This document shows positions 7,471 through 14,992 of a stretch of DNA of 23,040 bases, piece after piece. The notes under the pieces are model-generated. The model searched no databases, was not told the DNA's origin, and worked only from the letters and a program-made list of their open reading frames with translations. This DNA comes from Betaproteobacteria bacterium (lineage in GTDB: Bacteria; Pseudomonadota; Gammaproteobacteria; Burkholderiales; JAHFRG01). The translations under genes and the position numbers were made by a program. Every line of letters starts with the position of its first letter. The first letter of the stretch is position 1. The DNA is taken from contig JAHFRG010000012.1 in the NCBI GenBank assembly GCA_023258935.1, positions 1 through 23,040 of the forward strand, given 5' to 3'.

Positions 7471-7611
7471 CGCCGTCCTAGAGAGTCGGAATCAAAAGCT
7501 TAGAAACACGTCGTTACGCATAGTACTTCAGTATTACCGATATATTATGTATATTTTGATTTCACCACAAGTAGAGACTAGGCTAATCTGTTTTTTTCCT
7601 TTTTCCCGGAA
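7471..7611. promoter_or_regulatory. Divergent AT-rich promoter region between the TPR gene and the ABC module
   Basis: This 141-base gap separates two divergent transcription units and must hold promoters for both. The stretch about 7526-7562 is strikingly AT-rich (GATATATTATGTATATTTTG), with several -10-like hexamers on both strands (TATTAT and TATATT on plus, CATAAT and TAATAT on minus). I found no convincing -35 partner, so no precise promoter is called. A pyrimidine tract (TTTTTTTCCTTTTTCCC, 7591-7607) directly precedes the ABC ATPase start. Confidence 0.4.
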
Positions 7612-8544
7612 ATGGCCCAAGAAATTTCATCGACAACCGTTCTTGCGCATCAGCTTTCCCGCTGGTTTGGGGCGCGCAGCGCGGTACTGGAACTCAATCT
7701 GGAACTCAAAAAAGGTGAAGTGCTGGGCTTTCTCGGCCCGAATGGGGCCGGCAAAACAACCACCATGCGCATGCTGACCGGCAATCTGGCGCCTAGCGCA
7801 GGCAGCATCAGCATCTGCGGTATTGATTTGCTGGACCAACCCAAGGCCGCGAAACAGCTGATCGGCTATCTTCCGGAAGACCCGCCGCTATACCATGAGC
7901 TCAACGTGGATGAATACCTGGCGCTTGCCGCAAGACTGCACCGCGTCGCCAAACCCGAGTTAAAAAACAACATGGAGCAGGCCAAACAGCGCTGTGGACT
8001 AAACGAGGTCAGCAAGCAGCTGATCGGCAGCCTGTCGCGTGGTTATCAGCAGCGCGTGGGCCTTGCCCAGGCCATCATACACAATCCGGAAGTGGTGATT
8101 CTGGATGAACCTACCGTAGGGCTCGATCCAATTCAAATGCGCGAAATCCGCACACTGATTCGTGAACTCGGCGGCGCGCACAGCGTGATTCTTTCCACAC
8201 ACATTCTGCCTGAGGTGGAAAGCGTGTGCGACCGCGTAATCATCATGCATCAGGGAAAAGGCGTGTACAGCGGCAGCATCAACGCTTTGCGGGAGATGCG
8301 CGAAGGGCACTCATTGCAGCTGGGTTTGCGCAACCCGCCGCAAACCGCACAACTCCAGATGCCCGGAGTTATCGCAGTGGAAAAAATTGCTGACACCCTG
8401 TTTACCATCCAGTTCAACCCTGACGCCGACCCGAGTGAGGCATTGGTGAAAGCGGCCGCAGCACAGGGCTGGGAGTTGTACCAGATAAACCGGCAGCGGG
8501 CGAACCTGGAAGACGTGTTCGTGCAACTCACACAGCAGGAATGA
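7612..8544 (+). CDS. ABC transporter ATPase, GldA/CcmA-like
   Basis: This is a 310-aa ABC ATPase. Walker A GPNGAGKT is at 42-49, the signature LSRGYQQRVG at 141-150, Walker B VVILDEP at 161-167, the D-loop GLDP follows, and the switch His is at 197 (LSTHI). The Q-loop region reads GYLPEDPPLYHELNV, as in the GldA-type subgroup that drives ABC-2 permeases. A C-terminal extension (about 230-310) follows the ATPase core. The last four bases overlap the permease start (ATGA). The start ATG has only GGA one base away, too close for a normal Shine-Dalgarno, and a pyrimidine-rich leader. It is likely the ATPase of the complex encoded by the next three genes. The substrate is unknown. Confidence 0.93.
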   Translation: MAQEISSTTVLAHQLSRWFGARSAVLELNLELKKGEVLGFLGPNGAGKTTTMRMLTGNLAPSAGSISICGIDLLDQPKAAKQLIGYLPEDPPLYHELNVDEYLALAARLHRVAKPELKNNMEQAKQRCGLNEVSKQLIGSLSRGYQQRVGLAQAIIHNPEVVILDEPTVGLDPIQMREIRTLIRELGGAHSVILSTHILPEVESVCDRVIIMHQGKGVYSGSINALREMREGHSLQLGLRNPPQTAQLQMPGVIAVEKIADTLFTIQFNPDADPSEALVKAAAAQGWELYQINRQRANLEDVFVQLTQQE

Positions 8545-9293
8545 ACACCATGGTCTTCACCCTTGCCAACAAAGAACTCAAATCGCTGTTTGCTGCTCCT
8601 CTCGCATGGCTCATTCTCGCTATTGTGCAGCTCCTTCTGGCGTGGATTTTTTTGTCACGGCTGGATACTTTCTTGTCGCTGCAGCCGCAACTCGTACAGC
8701 TGACCCAGCCACCCGGCGTAACCGAAATGGTCCTTGCACCTCTGTTCGGCAGCGCCGCGGTGCTGATAATGATGGCGGTACCGCTGCTCTCGATGCGCCT
8801 TATCGCCGAAGAACGGCGCAATCAGACCATGCCGCTGCTGCTGTCGGCGCCGCTTTCCATGACTGAAATCGTGATCGGCAAATTCGTCGGCTTGATGCTG
8901 TTCCTCGCCGCGCTGATTGGCCTCAGCGCGCTCATGGCGTTTTCTTTGTACACTGGTAGCGCGCTGGATGTGGGCTTGCTGGCGGGCAACCTGCTGGGAC
9001 TTTTGCTGCTCAGCGCATGCTTCGCAGCGCTCGGACTGTACATTTCCTGTCTCACCTCATACCCGGTGCTGGCGGCCGTCGGTACTTTAGGCGCGTTGCT
9101 CGGCTTTTGGGTGATGGATGTTGCAGCAGGCACACCTGAAAGTTTGTTGCACTGGTTTTCGCTGCTCAAGCATTTTGAAAGCTTTAACCGCGGCTTGATT
9201 GACAGCGCTGATCTTGCTTTCTTCCTGCTTTTTACTTTGGCCTTCCTGGCGCTGGCGATTAGGCGTCTTGATGCCGATCGCCTGCGCGGATGA
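8541..9293 (+). CDS. ABC-2 type permease, GldF-like
   Basis: This 250-aa integral membrane protein has about six hydrophobic segments (near residues 15-35, 65-85, 110-135, 140-165, 170-190, 220-240) and the ABC-2 hallmark FVGLMLFLAALIGLSALM after the cytoplasmic RLIAEERRNQTMPLLLSAPLSMTEIVIGK. That RxxAEExxxxTxxLLLSAP pattern is characteristic of GldF-like and NosY-like permeases. It overlaps both neighbours by ATGA, so the three proteins are probably made in stoichiometric amounts. In Flavobacterium GldA/GldF/GldG are linked to gliding, but homologues occur in many non-gliding proteobacteria, where the cargo is unknown. Confidence 0.92.
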   Translation: MNTMVFTLANKELKSLFAAPLAWLILAIVQLLLAWIFLSRLDTFLSLQPQLVQLTQPPGVTEMVLAPLFGSAAVLIMMAVPLLSMRLIAEERRNQTMPLLLSAPLSMTEIVIGKFVGLMLFLAALIGLSALMAFSLYTGSALDVGLLAGNLLGLLLLSACFAALGLYISCLTSYPVLAAVGTLGALLGFWVMDVAAGTPESLLHWFSLLKHFESFNRGLIDSADLAFFLLFTLAFLALAIRRLDADRLRG

Positions 9294-10651
9294 TAGTCAT
9301 GCAAATTAATAAAAAACTCCGCGTACAGCTTTTACTGCAAAACAGCCTGTTCGTGTTGCTGCTGCTCGCCGCGGTCGTCCTGCTGTCGTTGCTTGCGCGC
9401 GACCACCGCATGCATGCGGACATCAGCCAGAATGCCCGCAACTCTTTGACCCAGGCCAGCCTGGACGTGCTCAAGCAATTGCATGGACCATTGACCATCA
9501 CTGCTTTCGCCACGCCGCATGATCCGCGGTTTGGAGATGTACGCAAACTGATCCGGGATTTTATGCAGCCCTATCAGCGCGCCAAACCCGATATCAGGCT
9601 GGAATTTGTGGACCCCGCGGAGCAGCCGAAACTTTCCAGAGACGCCGGAGTGCAAGTCAACGGCGAGATGGTGGTCAAGTTCGGGGCCAAATCCGAACAT
9701 CTGACCGCGCTCAATGAACAAACCTTCACCAATTTGCTGATGCGTCTGGCGCGCACGCAGCAGCGGCTGGTGATGCAACTCGAAGGGCATGGTGAAAGGA
9801 AGCTGGACGGCAAGGCCAATTACGACCTCGGCGAATTCGGCAAACAACTTGCCACCAAGGGATTCCAGACCGGCAGCATGAATCTGGCGCTGGTACAGGA
9901 AGTACCCGACAATGCCAGCGTGTTGGTTATTACCCAACCACAAGTAGATTGGCTTCCCGGGGAAACCGCCAAGCTCATAACTTACCTCGAGAAGGGCGGC
10001 AATCTGCTGTGGCTGGTTGACCCGGAGCCGCTGCACGGACTGCAAACGCTCGCTGATATGCTGCAGCTTAAACTCACCGCCGGTGTGGTGATAGATCCGG
10101 CGGCGCAACAGCTCAATGCGCCCGCCACCTGGGCGCTGGCAACCAGCTACGCCAAGCACCCGGTTACCAGTAACTTCAACCTGCTCACGGTGTTTCCCTT
10201 CGCCCGCGAGGTGCGCGCTAATCAAAAACCGGATTGGCAATCCACCAAGCTCATAGAAGTAGCGCAGCGCGGCTGGGTGGAAACCGGCAAACTGGACGAA
10301 ACAACGCACTTCGACAAAAAACGCGATACCTCCGGCCCGGTGACTATAGGCATTGCCCTGATAAGGCAACTCAAAGGACGCGAACAGCGCATAGTAGTAA
10401 TCGGTAGCGGCGCTTTTCTCGCCAACAGTTATCTTGGCAATGCCGGCAACCTCGATCTGGGTGTGAACATCATCAACTGGTTGGCACAGGATGAGAACCT
10501 GATTACGATTCAGCCGCGCGCCACTCTGGACAGCAAGCTTGAGCTCAGTAAAACCGCGCTGACGTTGATCAGTGTTGGCTTTCTCATCGCCTTGCCGCTG
10601 GTTTTATTGGTGACTGGGGGTGTGATTTGGTGGCGCCGCCGCAAACTATGA
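9290..10651 (+). CDS. GldG-like auxiliary protein of ABC module
   Basis: This 453-aa protein has one N-terminal membrane segment (about 13-35), a large presumably periplasmic region and one C-terminal membrane segment (about 425-445) ending in WWRRRKL. The soluble part follows the GldG/IFT52-like pattern: an N-terminal region with LDVLKQLHGPLTITAFATPH and FVDPAEQP, a central VLVITQPQVDWLPGETAKLITYLEKGGNLLWLVDPEP, and a C-terminal IVVIGSGAFLANSYLGNAGNLDLGVNIINWL. I know of no enzyme activity for the family. The start is the ATG at 9290 overlapping the permease stop; a second ATG at 9299 is possible. Its own ATGA overlaps the next gene. Confidence 0.9.
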   Translation: MIVMQINKKLRVQLLLQNSLFVLLLLAAVVLLSLLARDHRMHADISQNARNSLTQASLDVLKQLHGPLTITAFATPHDPRFGDVRKLIRDFMQPYQRAKPDIRLEFVDPAEQPKLSRDAGVQVNGEMVVKFGAKSEHLTALNEQTFTNLLMRLARTQQRLVMQLEGHGERKLDGKANYDLGEFGKQLATKGFQTGSMNLALVQEVPDNASVLVITQPQVDWLPGETAKLITYLEKGGNLLWLVDPEPLHGLQTLADMLQLKLTAGVVIDPAAQQLNAPATWALATSYAKHPVTSNFNLLTVFPFAREVRANQKPDWQSTKLIEVAQRGWVETGKLDETTHFDKKRDTSGPVTIGIALIRQLKGREQRIVVIGSGAFLANSYLGNAGNLDLGVNIINWLAQDENLITIQPRATLDSKLELSKTALTLISVGFLIALPLVLLVTGGVIWWRRRKL

Positions 10652-11490
10652 AACCAAGGATATGGCTGAATCTCGCGCTACTGCTTGCAGTGGTAGGCCT
10701 GGCCTCCTTGCTCTACTTCAAACCGCAAAGCAATGCGCCAAGCGAATACCGGCTCTCCACGCTGCAAGCAAGCGATATCCAGAGCATCACGATTGACAAA
10801 CCCGCAGGGCTCAACCTGGAAAAGCGCGACCATAGCTGGTTCATCACCCGCCCGTTCGTGGCGCGCGCCGACACCTTTCAAGTGGAACGCCTGCTGGAAA
10901 TTCTTTCCGCCACCAGCAAGCAGCGTTTCCCGGCGAATGATTTAAAGCGCTTCGATCTGGACCAACCACAGGCACGCTTGACACTGGGAAAGCACGCCTT
11001 CAGTTTCGGCGCGCTTAATCCGCTGACTGCGGAACAGTATGTGGCCACGGCAGATAACGTCTATTTGGTGTCACCTCGCTACGGCGCTGCCGCCGCCGTG
11101 CCGCCCGATAATTTTCTTAACCATTTGTTGCTCGCCAACAACGAGATGCCCACCGGTTTTGATTTGCCTGGATACAAGCTCGCGCGGGTGAATGGCGCCT
11201 GGAGCGTATCCCCCGCGCCGGCTGAACTCTCCCAGGATCAATTGAATCGCTTCGCCGATGATTGGCGCCATGCTTACAGCAGTGCCAGCGAGCCGGCAAA
11301 TCCTGCGCCGGGCGCGGAGCAAATCAGAATTATGCTTGACAATGGCGGCAGCGTACTGCTGCATGTATTGCAAAAGCGGCCGCAATTGATACTGCTGCGC
11401 GATGATGAAATGATTGCCTATCATTTTCCCGGAGATGTGGCAAAACGTCTGCTTGACCCGTTTGCCGCCGCGTCCAAAGCGCAGAAATGA
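10648..11490 (+). CDS. DUF4340-like membrane-anchored protein, last member of the Gld-type module
   Basis: This 280-aa product has one N-terminal membrane anchor (about 5-22) and a soluble domain that looks extracytoplasmic. The pattern ITIDKPAGLNLEKRDHSWFITRPFVARADTFQVERLLEIL, then RFDLDQPQARLTLG and SFGALNPLTAEQYV, matches DUF4340 proteins, which regularly follow GldG genes. The start is the ATG at 10648, overlapping the gldG-like stop (ATGA); an in-frame TTG at 10627 would add seven residues and is less likely. No Shine-Dalgarno is visible, so translation probably depends on coupling. The function is unknown; a role in the same envelope complex is inferred from the overlap. mutM begins 13 bases downstream. 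Confidence 0.85.
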   Translation: MKPRIWLNLALLLAVVGLASLLYFKPQSNAPSEYRLSTLQASDIQSITIDKPAGLNLEKRDHSWFITRPFVARADTFQVERLLEILSATSKQRFPANDLKRFDLDQPQARLTLGKHAFSFGALNPLTAEQYVATADNVYLVSPRYGAAAAVPPDNFLNHLLLANNEMPTGFDLPGYKLARVNGAWSVSPAPAELSQDQLNRFADDWRHAYSSASEPANPAPGAEQIRIMLDNGGSVLLHVLQKRPQLILLRDDEMIAYHFPGDVAKRLLDPFAAASKAQK

Positions 11491-11503
11491 CCGGGTTTAG
11501 GCC

Positions 11504-12319
11504 ATGCCAGAGCTTCCGGAAATAGAAATAACGCGGCGCGGTCTCGAGCCGCGCTTGAGTAGGCGGCGCATCGCGAAGGTTGTTGTCCGCAATGCCGGTT
11601 TGCGCTGGCAAGTGGCCGCAAATTTGCCGCGCTTGGCTAGCGGTCAGATGATCCATAACGTCTCGCGGCGCGGCAAATACCTGCTTATCGGCTGCGGCGG
11701 CGGCACTTTGATCATGCATCTTGGCATGTCGGGAAGCTTGCGCTTCCTGAATCAGTCGGTCCCTGCGCAAAAGCATGACCATTTTGAACTGCAGCTGGAT
11801 AACGGCGAGATGCTGCGCTTGCGGGATCCGCGCCGTTTCGGGTCGGTGCTGTGGACGAGCAGCGATCCGCTTGCCCACCCGCGGCTCAGGGACCTAGGGC
11901 CCGAGCCGTTAACCCGCGCGTTCAATGCGAACTGGCTGTACCGGCATACACGCAGCCGCACCGCGGCCATCAAGCAAGTGCTGATGGACAGCCATGTAGT
12001 CGTAGGGATCGGCAATATCTACGCCAACGAAGCGCTGTTCCACGCGCGCATCCATCCCAAGAGATCCGCTTCGCGCATCAGTCTCGCACGCTATGAAAAG
12101 TTGGTGGAGGCGGTGCGTAAAACGCTGCGCCTGGCGATTAAGGCGGGCGGCAGCAGCTTGCGCGATTTTGCGGATTGCGACGGCAATTTGGGAGATTTCC
12201 AGCTGCAGTACCTGGTTTACGGCCGCGGCGGCAAACCCTGTGACGCATGCGGCACCCGCATCAGGCAGTTCAAGCAGGGACAACGTTCCAGTTTTTACTG
12301 CCCGCGCTGCCAGACCTGA
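11504..12319 (+). CDS. mutM: Formamidopyrimidine-DNA glycosylase (Fpg)
   Basis: MutM excises 8-oxoguanine and formamidopyrimidines, then cleaves the abasic strand. The catalytic N-terminus PELPEIE (Pro2, Glu3 after Met removal) and the beta-hairpin Lys58 (RRGKYLL) are present, as are the helix-two-turn-helix IGNIYANEALF and the C-terminal zinc finger CDAC-x16-CPRC. Length is 271 aa, typical. The segment GGSSLRDFADCDGNLGDFQLQYLVYGR departs slightly from the usual GKPGYFQ form (Asp for Tyr), without loss of known catalytic residues. It starts 13 bases after the DUF4340-like gene with only a weak AGG upstream, so it is likely read with that operon. It converges on the ferredoxin gene. Confidence 0.96.
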   Translation: MPELPEIEITRRGLEPRLSRRRIAKVVVRNAGLRWQVAANLPRLASGQMIHNVSRRGKYLLIGCGGGTLIMHLGMSGSLRFLNQSVPAQKHDHFELQLDNGEMLRLRDPRRFGSVLWTSSDPLAHPRLRDLGPEPLTRAFNANWLYRHTRSRTAAIKQVLMDSHVVVGIGNIYANEALFHARIHPKRSASRISLARYEKLVEAVRKTLRLAIKAGGSSLRDFADCDGNLGDFQLQYLVYGRGGKPCDACGTRIRQFKQGQRSSFYCPRCQT

Positions 12320-12351
12320 GACCTTACGATTCGGGCGCCGGCCCACGCCAC

Positions 12352-12618
12352 CTAGACGGAAAAAGTGCTTTTTTGCGCGGTGAGTGTAATGTATTTTTGG
12401 TGCAACTGCTCTTTGCTTTCGACACAATCCGGATTGAGCGGGATGCAGTCCACCGGACACACTTCAACGCATTGGGGTGTATCGTAATGCCCCACGCATT
12501 CGGTGCAAAGAGCAGGGGCAATCACGTAAATTTCTTCGCCTTGCGAAATCGCGCCGTTGGGACACTCCGGCTCGCACACATCGCAATTGATGCACTCATC
12601 GGTAATCATTAACGCCAT
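12352..12618 (-). CDS. 2[4Fe-4S] ferredoxin, YfhL/Allochromatium type
   Basis: This is a small (88 aa) bacterial ferredoxin. Cluster motif one is Cys9, 12, 15, with Cys19-Pro20. Cluster motif two has Cys38, Cys41, then an eight-residue insertion before Cys50, and Cys54-Pro55, plus an extra Cys58. The insertion and C-terminal extension after the second motif define the Alvin/YfhL-like group, whose two clusters have unusually different, low potentials. It is the last gene of the minus-strand rsmD-coaD block, 18 bases after coaD, an association seen across proteobacteria without a clear functional reason. The redox partner is unknown. Confidence 0.93.
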   Translation of the reverse strand: MALMITDECINCDVCEPECPNGAISQGEEIYVIAPALCTECVGHYDTPQCVEVCPVDCIPLNPDCVESKEQLHQKYITLTAQKSTFSV

Positions 12619-12636
12619 GGCTGTTTCCCGCTTCGT

Positions 12637-13119
12637 TCAGCGTTTTTTGATTTTGGCACTTAACTTTGCGACAATCAATGGCTGCACGAACTTGCTGACG
12701 TCGCCGCCCAGCAAGGCGATCTCACGCACCATGCTCGCCGAAACAAACATGTACTGATCGGACGGCGTCATAAAAATCGTTTCCACATCGGGATGCAGGC
12801 TGCGGTTCATGCCCGCCATTTGAAATTCGAATTCAAAATCGGAAACGGCGCGCAGACCCCGCAGTATGATGTTTCCGCCCTGGCTGCGCAAAAAATCCAT
12901 GAGCAACCCGGAAAACCCTATCACTTGCACCTTTTTATAATCTGCCAGAACCTGCTCAGCCATTTTCACCCGTTCTGACAGGGTAAAAAAAGTTTGCTTG
13001 CCGTGGCTGTCCGCCACCGCGACGATCACCTTATCGAATATATGTGCAGCACGCCGCACCAAGTCTTCATGGCCGCGAGTGATGGGATCGAAAGTACCCG
13101 GATACACTGCTTTATTCAT
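12637..13119 (-). CDS. coaD: Phosphopantetheine adenylyltransferase
   Basis: CoaD transfers AMP from ATP to 4'-phosphopantetheine, the penultimate step of coenzyme A synthesis. The nucleotidyltransferase motif GTFDPITRGHED is at residues 8-19 (the HxGH-type signature), followed by RGLRAVSDFEFEFQMAGMNR for substrate binding and the second ATP motif SASMVREIA. Length is 160 aa, as in the family. Its start overlaps the end of rsmD by 8 bases, the usual rsmD-coaD fusion-like arrangement, so the two are translated together. Confidence 0.98.
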   Translation of the reverse strand: MNKAVYPGTFDPITRGHEDLVRRAAHIFDKVIVAVADSHGKQTFFTLSERVKMAEQVLADYKKVQVIGFSGLLMDFLRSQGGNIILRGLRAVSDFEFEFQMAGMNRSLHPDVETIFMTPSDQYMFVSASMVREIALLGGDVSKFVQPLIVAKLSAKIKKR

Positions 13120-13660
13120 GTTGTTTCCGTTTCAGCAGTTGATAATTGACCTTGCCTGCCCTGCCATACCGACACACTTGCCAGCCGGGCGTGTCACAGG
13201 CATTTCTGCTTTCCACATAAACCAGCCCTCCCTCGGCAAGCCGCGGCGGTAGAACTGCCAGCACGCCGGAAAGGTTATTCTCGCGGAACGGGGGGTCGAG
13301 AAAAATTATGTGATAGGCGTTCCGGTCAGCACTCAGGAATTGTAGCGCATCCGCATGCACCAGTTCCAGGTTTTGCGCCCGAAGCTTTTGTGCATTTTCA
13401 CGCAGCGCCTGGAACACCTGGAGGTTTTTTTCCACCATCACCACTTTCTGCGCGCCGCGGGATAGCGCTTCAAATCCCAGCGCCCCGCTGCCCGAGAACA
13501 AATCGAGACAGGTTTTACCGTCAAGATTCTGGCCCAGCCAGTTAAACAGGGTTTCCCTTACGCGGTCCGGGGTCGGTCGCAAATCGCCCACTGCCGGGAA
13601 GTGGATGATACGGCTGCGCCATGTGCCTCCGATAATCCTGAGCCGGCCTCTGGTTCCCAT
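13112..13660 (-). CDS. rsmD: 16S rRNA (guanine966-N2)-methyltransferase
   Basis: RsmD methylates G966 of 16S rRNA in the assembled 30S subunit using SAM. The N-terminal RIIGGTWRSR and LRPTPDRVRETLFNWL are family signatures. SAM motif I DLFSGSGALGFEALSRGA begins at residue 53, the acidic residue of motif II is in VEKN (77-80), and the catalytic DPPF is at 122-125. Length is 182 aa. The gene starts six bases after the non-catalytic M16 peptidase stop and overlaps coaD by 8 bases, so it belongs to one long operon with both. Confidence 0.97.
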   Translation of the reverse strand: MGTRGRLRIIGGTWRSRIIHFPAVGDLRPTPDRVRETLFNWLGQNLDGKTCLDLFSGSGALGFEALSRGAQKVVMVEKNLQVFQALRENAQKLRAQNLELVHADALQFLSADRNAYHIIFLDPPFRENNLSGVLAVLPPRLAEGGLVYVESRNACDTPGWQVCRYGRAGKVNYQLLKRKQHE

Positions 13661-13666
13661 GACGCT

Positions 13667-14992
13667 TCAGCTCGCGCCCGGCGCTCCCACGATGACAGTC
13701 ACCATGTTATCAGGGTCAATACGCCGCTGAAATGCGCTTTTAATCTGTGCCACAGTCACTTTCTCCACCCTCGGAACGAAGTCATCCAGATAAGTGAGGG
13801 GCAAGCGGTAAAAGCCGATTATCGAGAGATACTCGAGTATCTTTCTGTTGCTGTCGATGCGCAGCGGAAAGCCGCCGACAAGATTCTGCTTGGCCGCTGT
13901 GAGCTCCCGTTCGGTCGGCCCTTTGGCGATGAAATTGCGCAGTGTCTCGCGCACAACCTTAAGCGCCTCGTCCGCTTGCTCCTTTTTGGTCTGTAAACCG
14001 ACTTGAAACGGTCCTTTCTGCTGCAATGGCTCAAAATAGCTGTAGACGCTGTAAGCGAGCCCCCTTTTCTGCCTGACCTGTTCGACGAAGCGTGAAGAAA
14101 ACCCGCCGCCGCCGAGAATGTAGTTACCGACCAGCAGTGCAAAATAATCCGGGTCATCGCGTTTCATGCCCGGATAGCCCAACAGGATATGGCTTTGCGT
14201 CGCCGGATGTGGAATCTCGCGGTTTTGCGCCTGTAGCGGGAGCGTAACTTGCGGCAGCGCGGGTAAGGACGCAGCCTCTTCGGGCAGTTTCGCGGTGAGT
14301 TTTTCCGCGATTTCCTGCGCGGTCTCGCGGTTTACATCGCCGATAATCGCCACTACCGCATCGTTTGCAGTGTAATAAGCGCGGTAAAAATTCACTAAGT
14401 TATCGCGCTTGAGCGACTCGATGCTGTCGACTTCCCCGGAAGTGCGCAGCGCATACGGATGACTGCCGTAGAGGAGCGAATAGAATGCGCGCTCGGCGAT
14501 GCTCTCCGGTTTGGTAGCCGCTTCTTTCAGCATCGCCACCAGGCGCATCTTTTCCCGGTCCAGCACCTTTTCGGGAAACTCCGGCTTTTGCACCATGCGC
14601 GACATAATATCGAGCGCCTGACCGCGCTCGCGCGCGTTGCTCAAGGTGCGCAGCGTTATACCGGCGCGGTCCCGGTCGATGTGCCCTCCCAGTTCCGCCC
14701 CGACGTCAGCGAGCTTTTCGGCGATTTCATCTTCGGAAAGTCCGTCTGCGCCAAGGCTCAGCATATGGCGTGTGAGGTTCGCCAACCCGGATATGGCGGG
14801 CGTATCCCGGCCGCTGCCCGCGGCAAAATTAATGCTCACATCGAGCATCGGCAATTGGTGGTTTTCCACGAAATAGACCCGAGCGCCGGACGAAGTTTGC
14901 CAATTCTGTATCGGCAGGATGGCAAAAGCGTGTCCACCGCCTGCGAATAATCCAATCAATATCGCGCAGCACCACTTAAAATTGTTAATCAT
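13667..14992 (-). CDS. M16 family peptidase, non-catalytic partner subunit
   Basis: This is an exported (signal peptide about 1-24) M16/insulinase-like protein of 441 aa. The position of the HxxEH zinc site is occupied by Ala71-Asn-Leu-Thr74-Arg75, so metal ligands are missing. It keeps the partner-subunit hallmark of a glycine-rich loop followed by Arg and Tyr (LGGGGFSSRF and RGLAYSVYS), which binds substrate in heterodimeric M16B enzymes. It overlaps the catalytic subunit gene by 8 bases, so the two probably form a periplasmic heterodimer akin to mitochondrial processing peptidase. AAGG precedes the ATG by only one base or so; coupling to the upstream gene is likely. Known substrates: none that I can state. 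Confidence 0.93.
   Translation of the reverse strand: MINNFKWCCAILIGLFAGGGHAFAILPIQNWQTSSGARVYFVENHQLPMLDVSINFAAGSGRDTPAISGLANLTRHMLSLGADGLSEDEIAEKLADVGAELGGHIDRDRAGITLRTLSNARERGQALDIMSRMVQKPEFPEKVLDREKMRLVAMLKEAATKPESIAERAFYSLLYGSHPYALRTSGEVDSIESLKRDNLVNFYRAYYTANDAVVAIIGDVNRETAQEIAEKLTAKLPEEAASLPALPQVTLPLQAQNREIPHPATQSHILLGYPGMKRDDPDYFALLVGNYILGGGGFSSRFVEQVRQKRGLAYSVYSYFEPLQQKGPFQVGLQTKKEQADEALKVVRETLRNFIAKGPTERELTAAKQNLVGGFPLRIDSNRKILEYLSIIGFYRLPLTYLDDFVPRVEKVTVAQIKSAFQRRIDPDNMVTVIVGAPGAS

Noticed and set aside
9332..10369. 345-aa minus-strand open frame opposite the GldG-like gene
   Set aside because: It is a long shadow frame caused by high GC; the plus-strand gene has family motifs, membrane segments and overlapping starts, whereas the shadow has none.
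12358..12376. AAAAAG...CTTTTTT small hairpin near the mutM/ferredoxin junction
   Set aside because: It lies within the ferredoxin coding sequence and has only an A/T stem, too weak to call a terminator.
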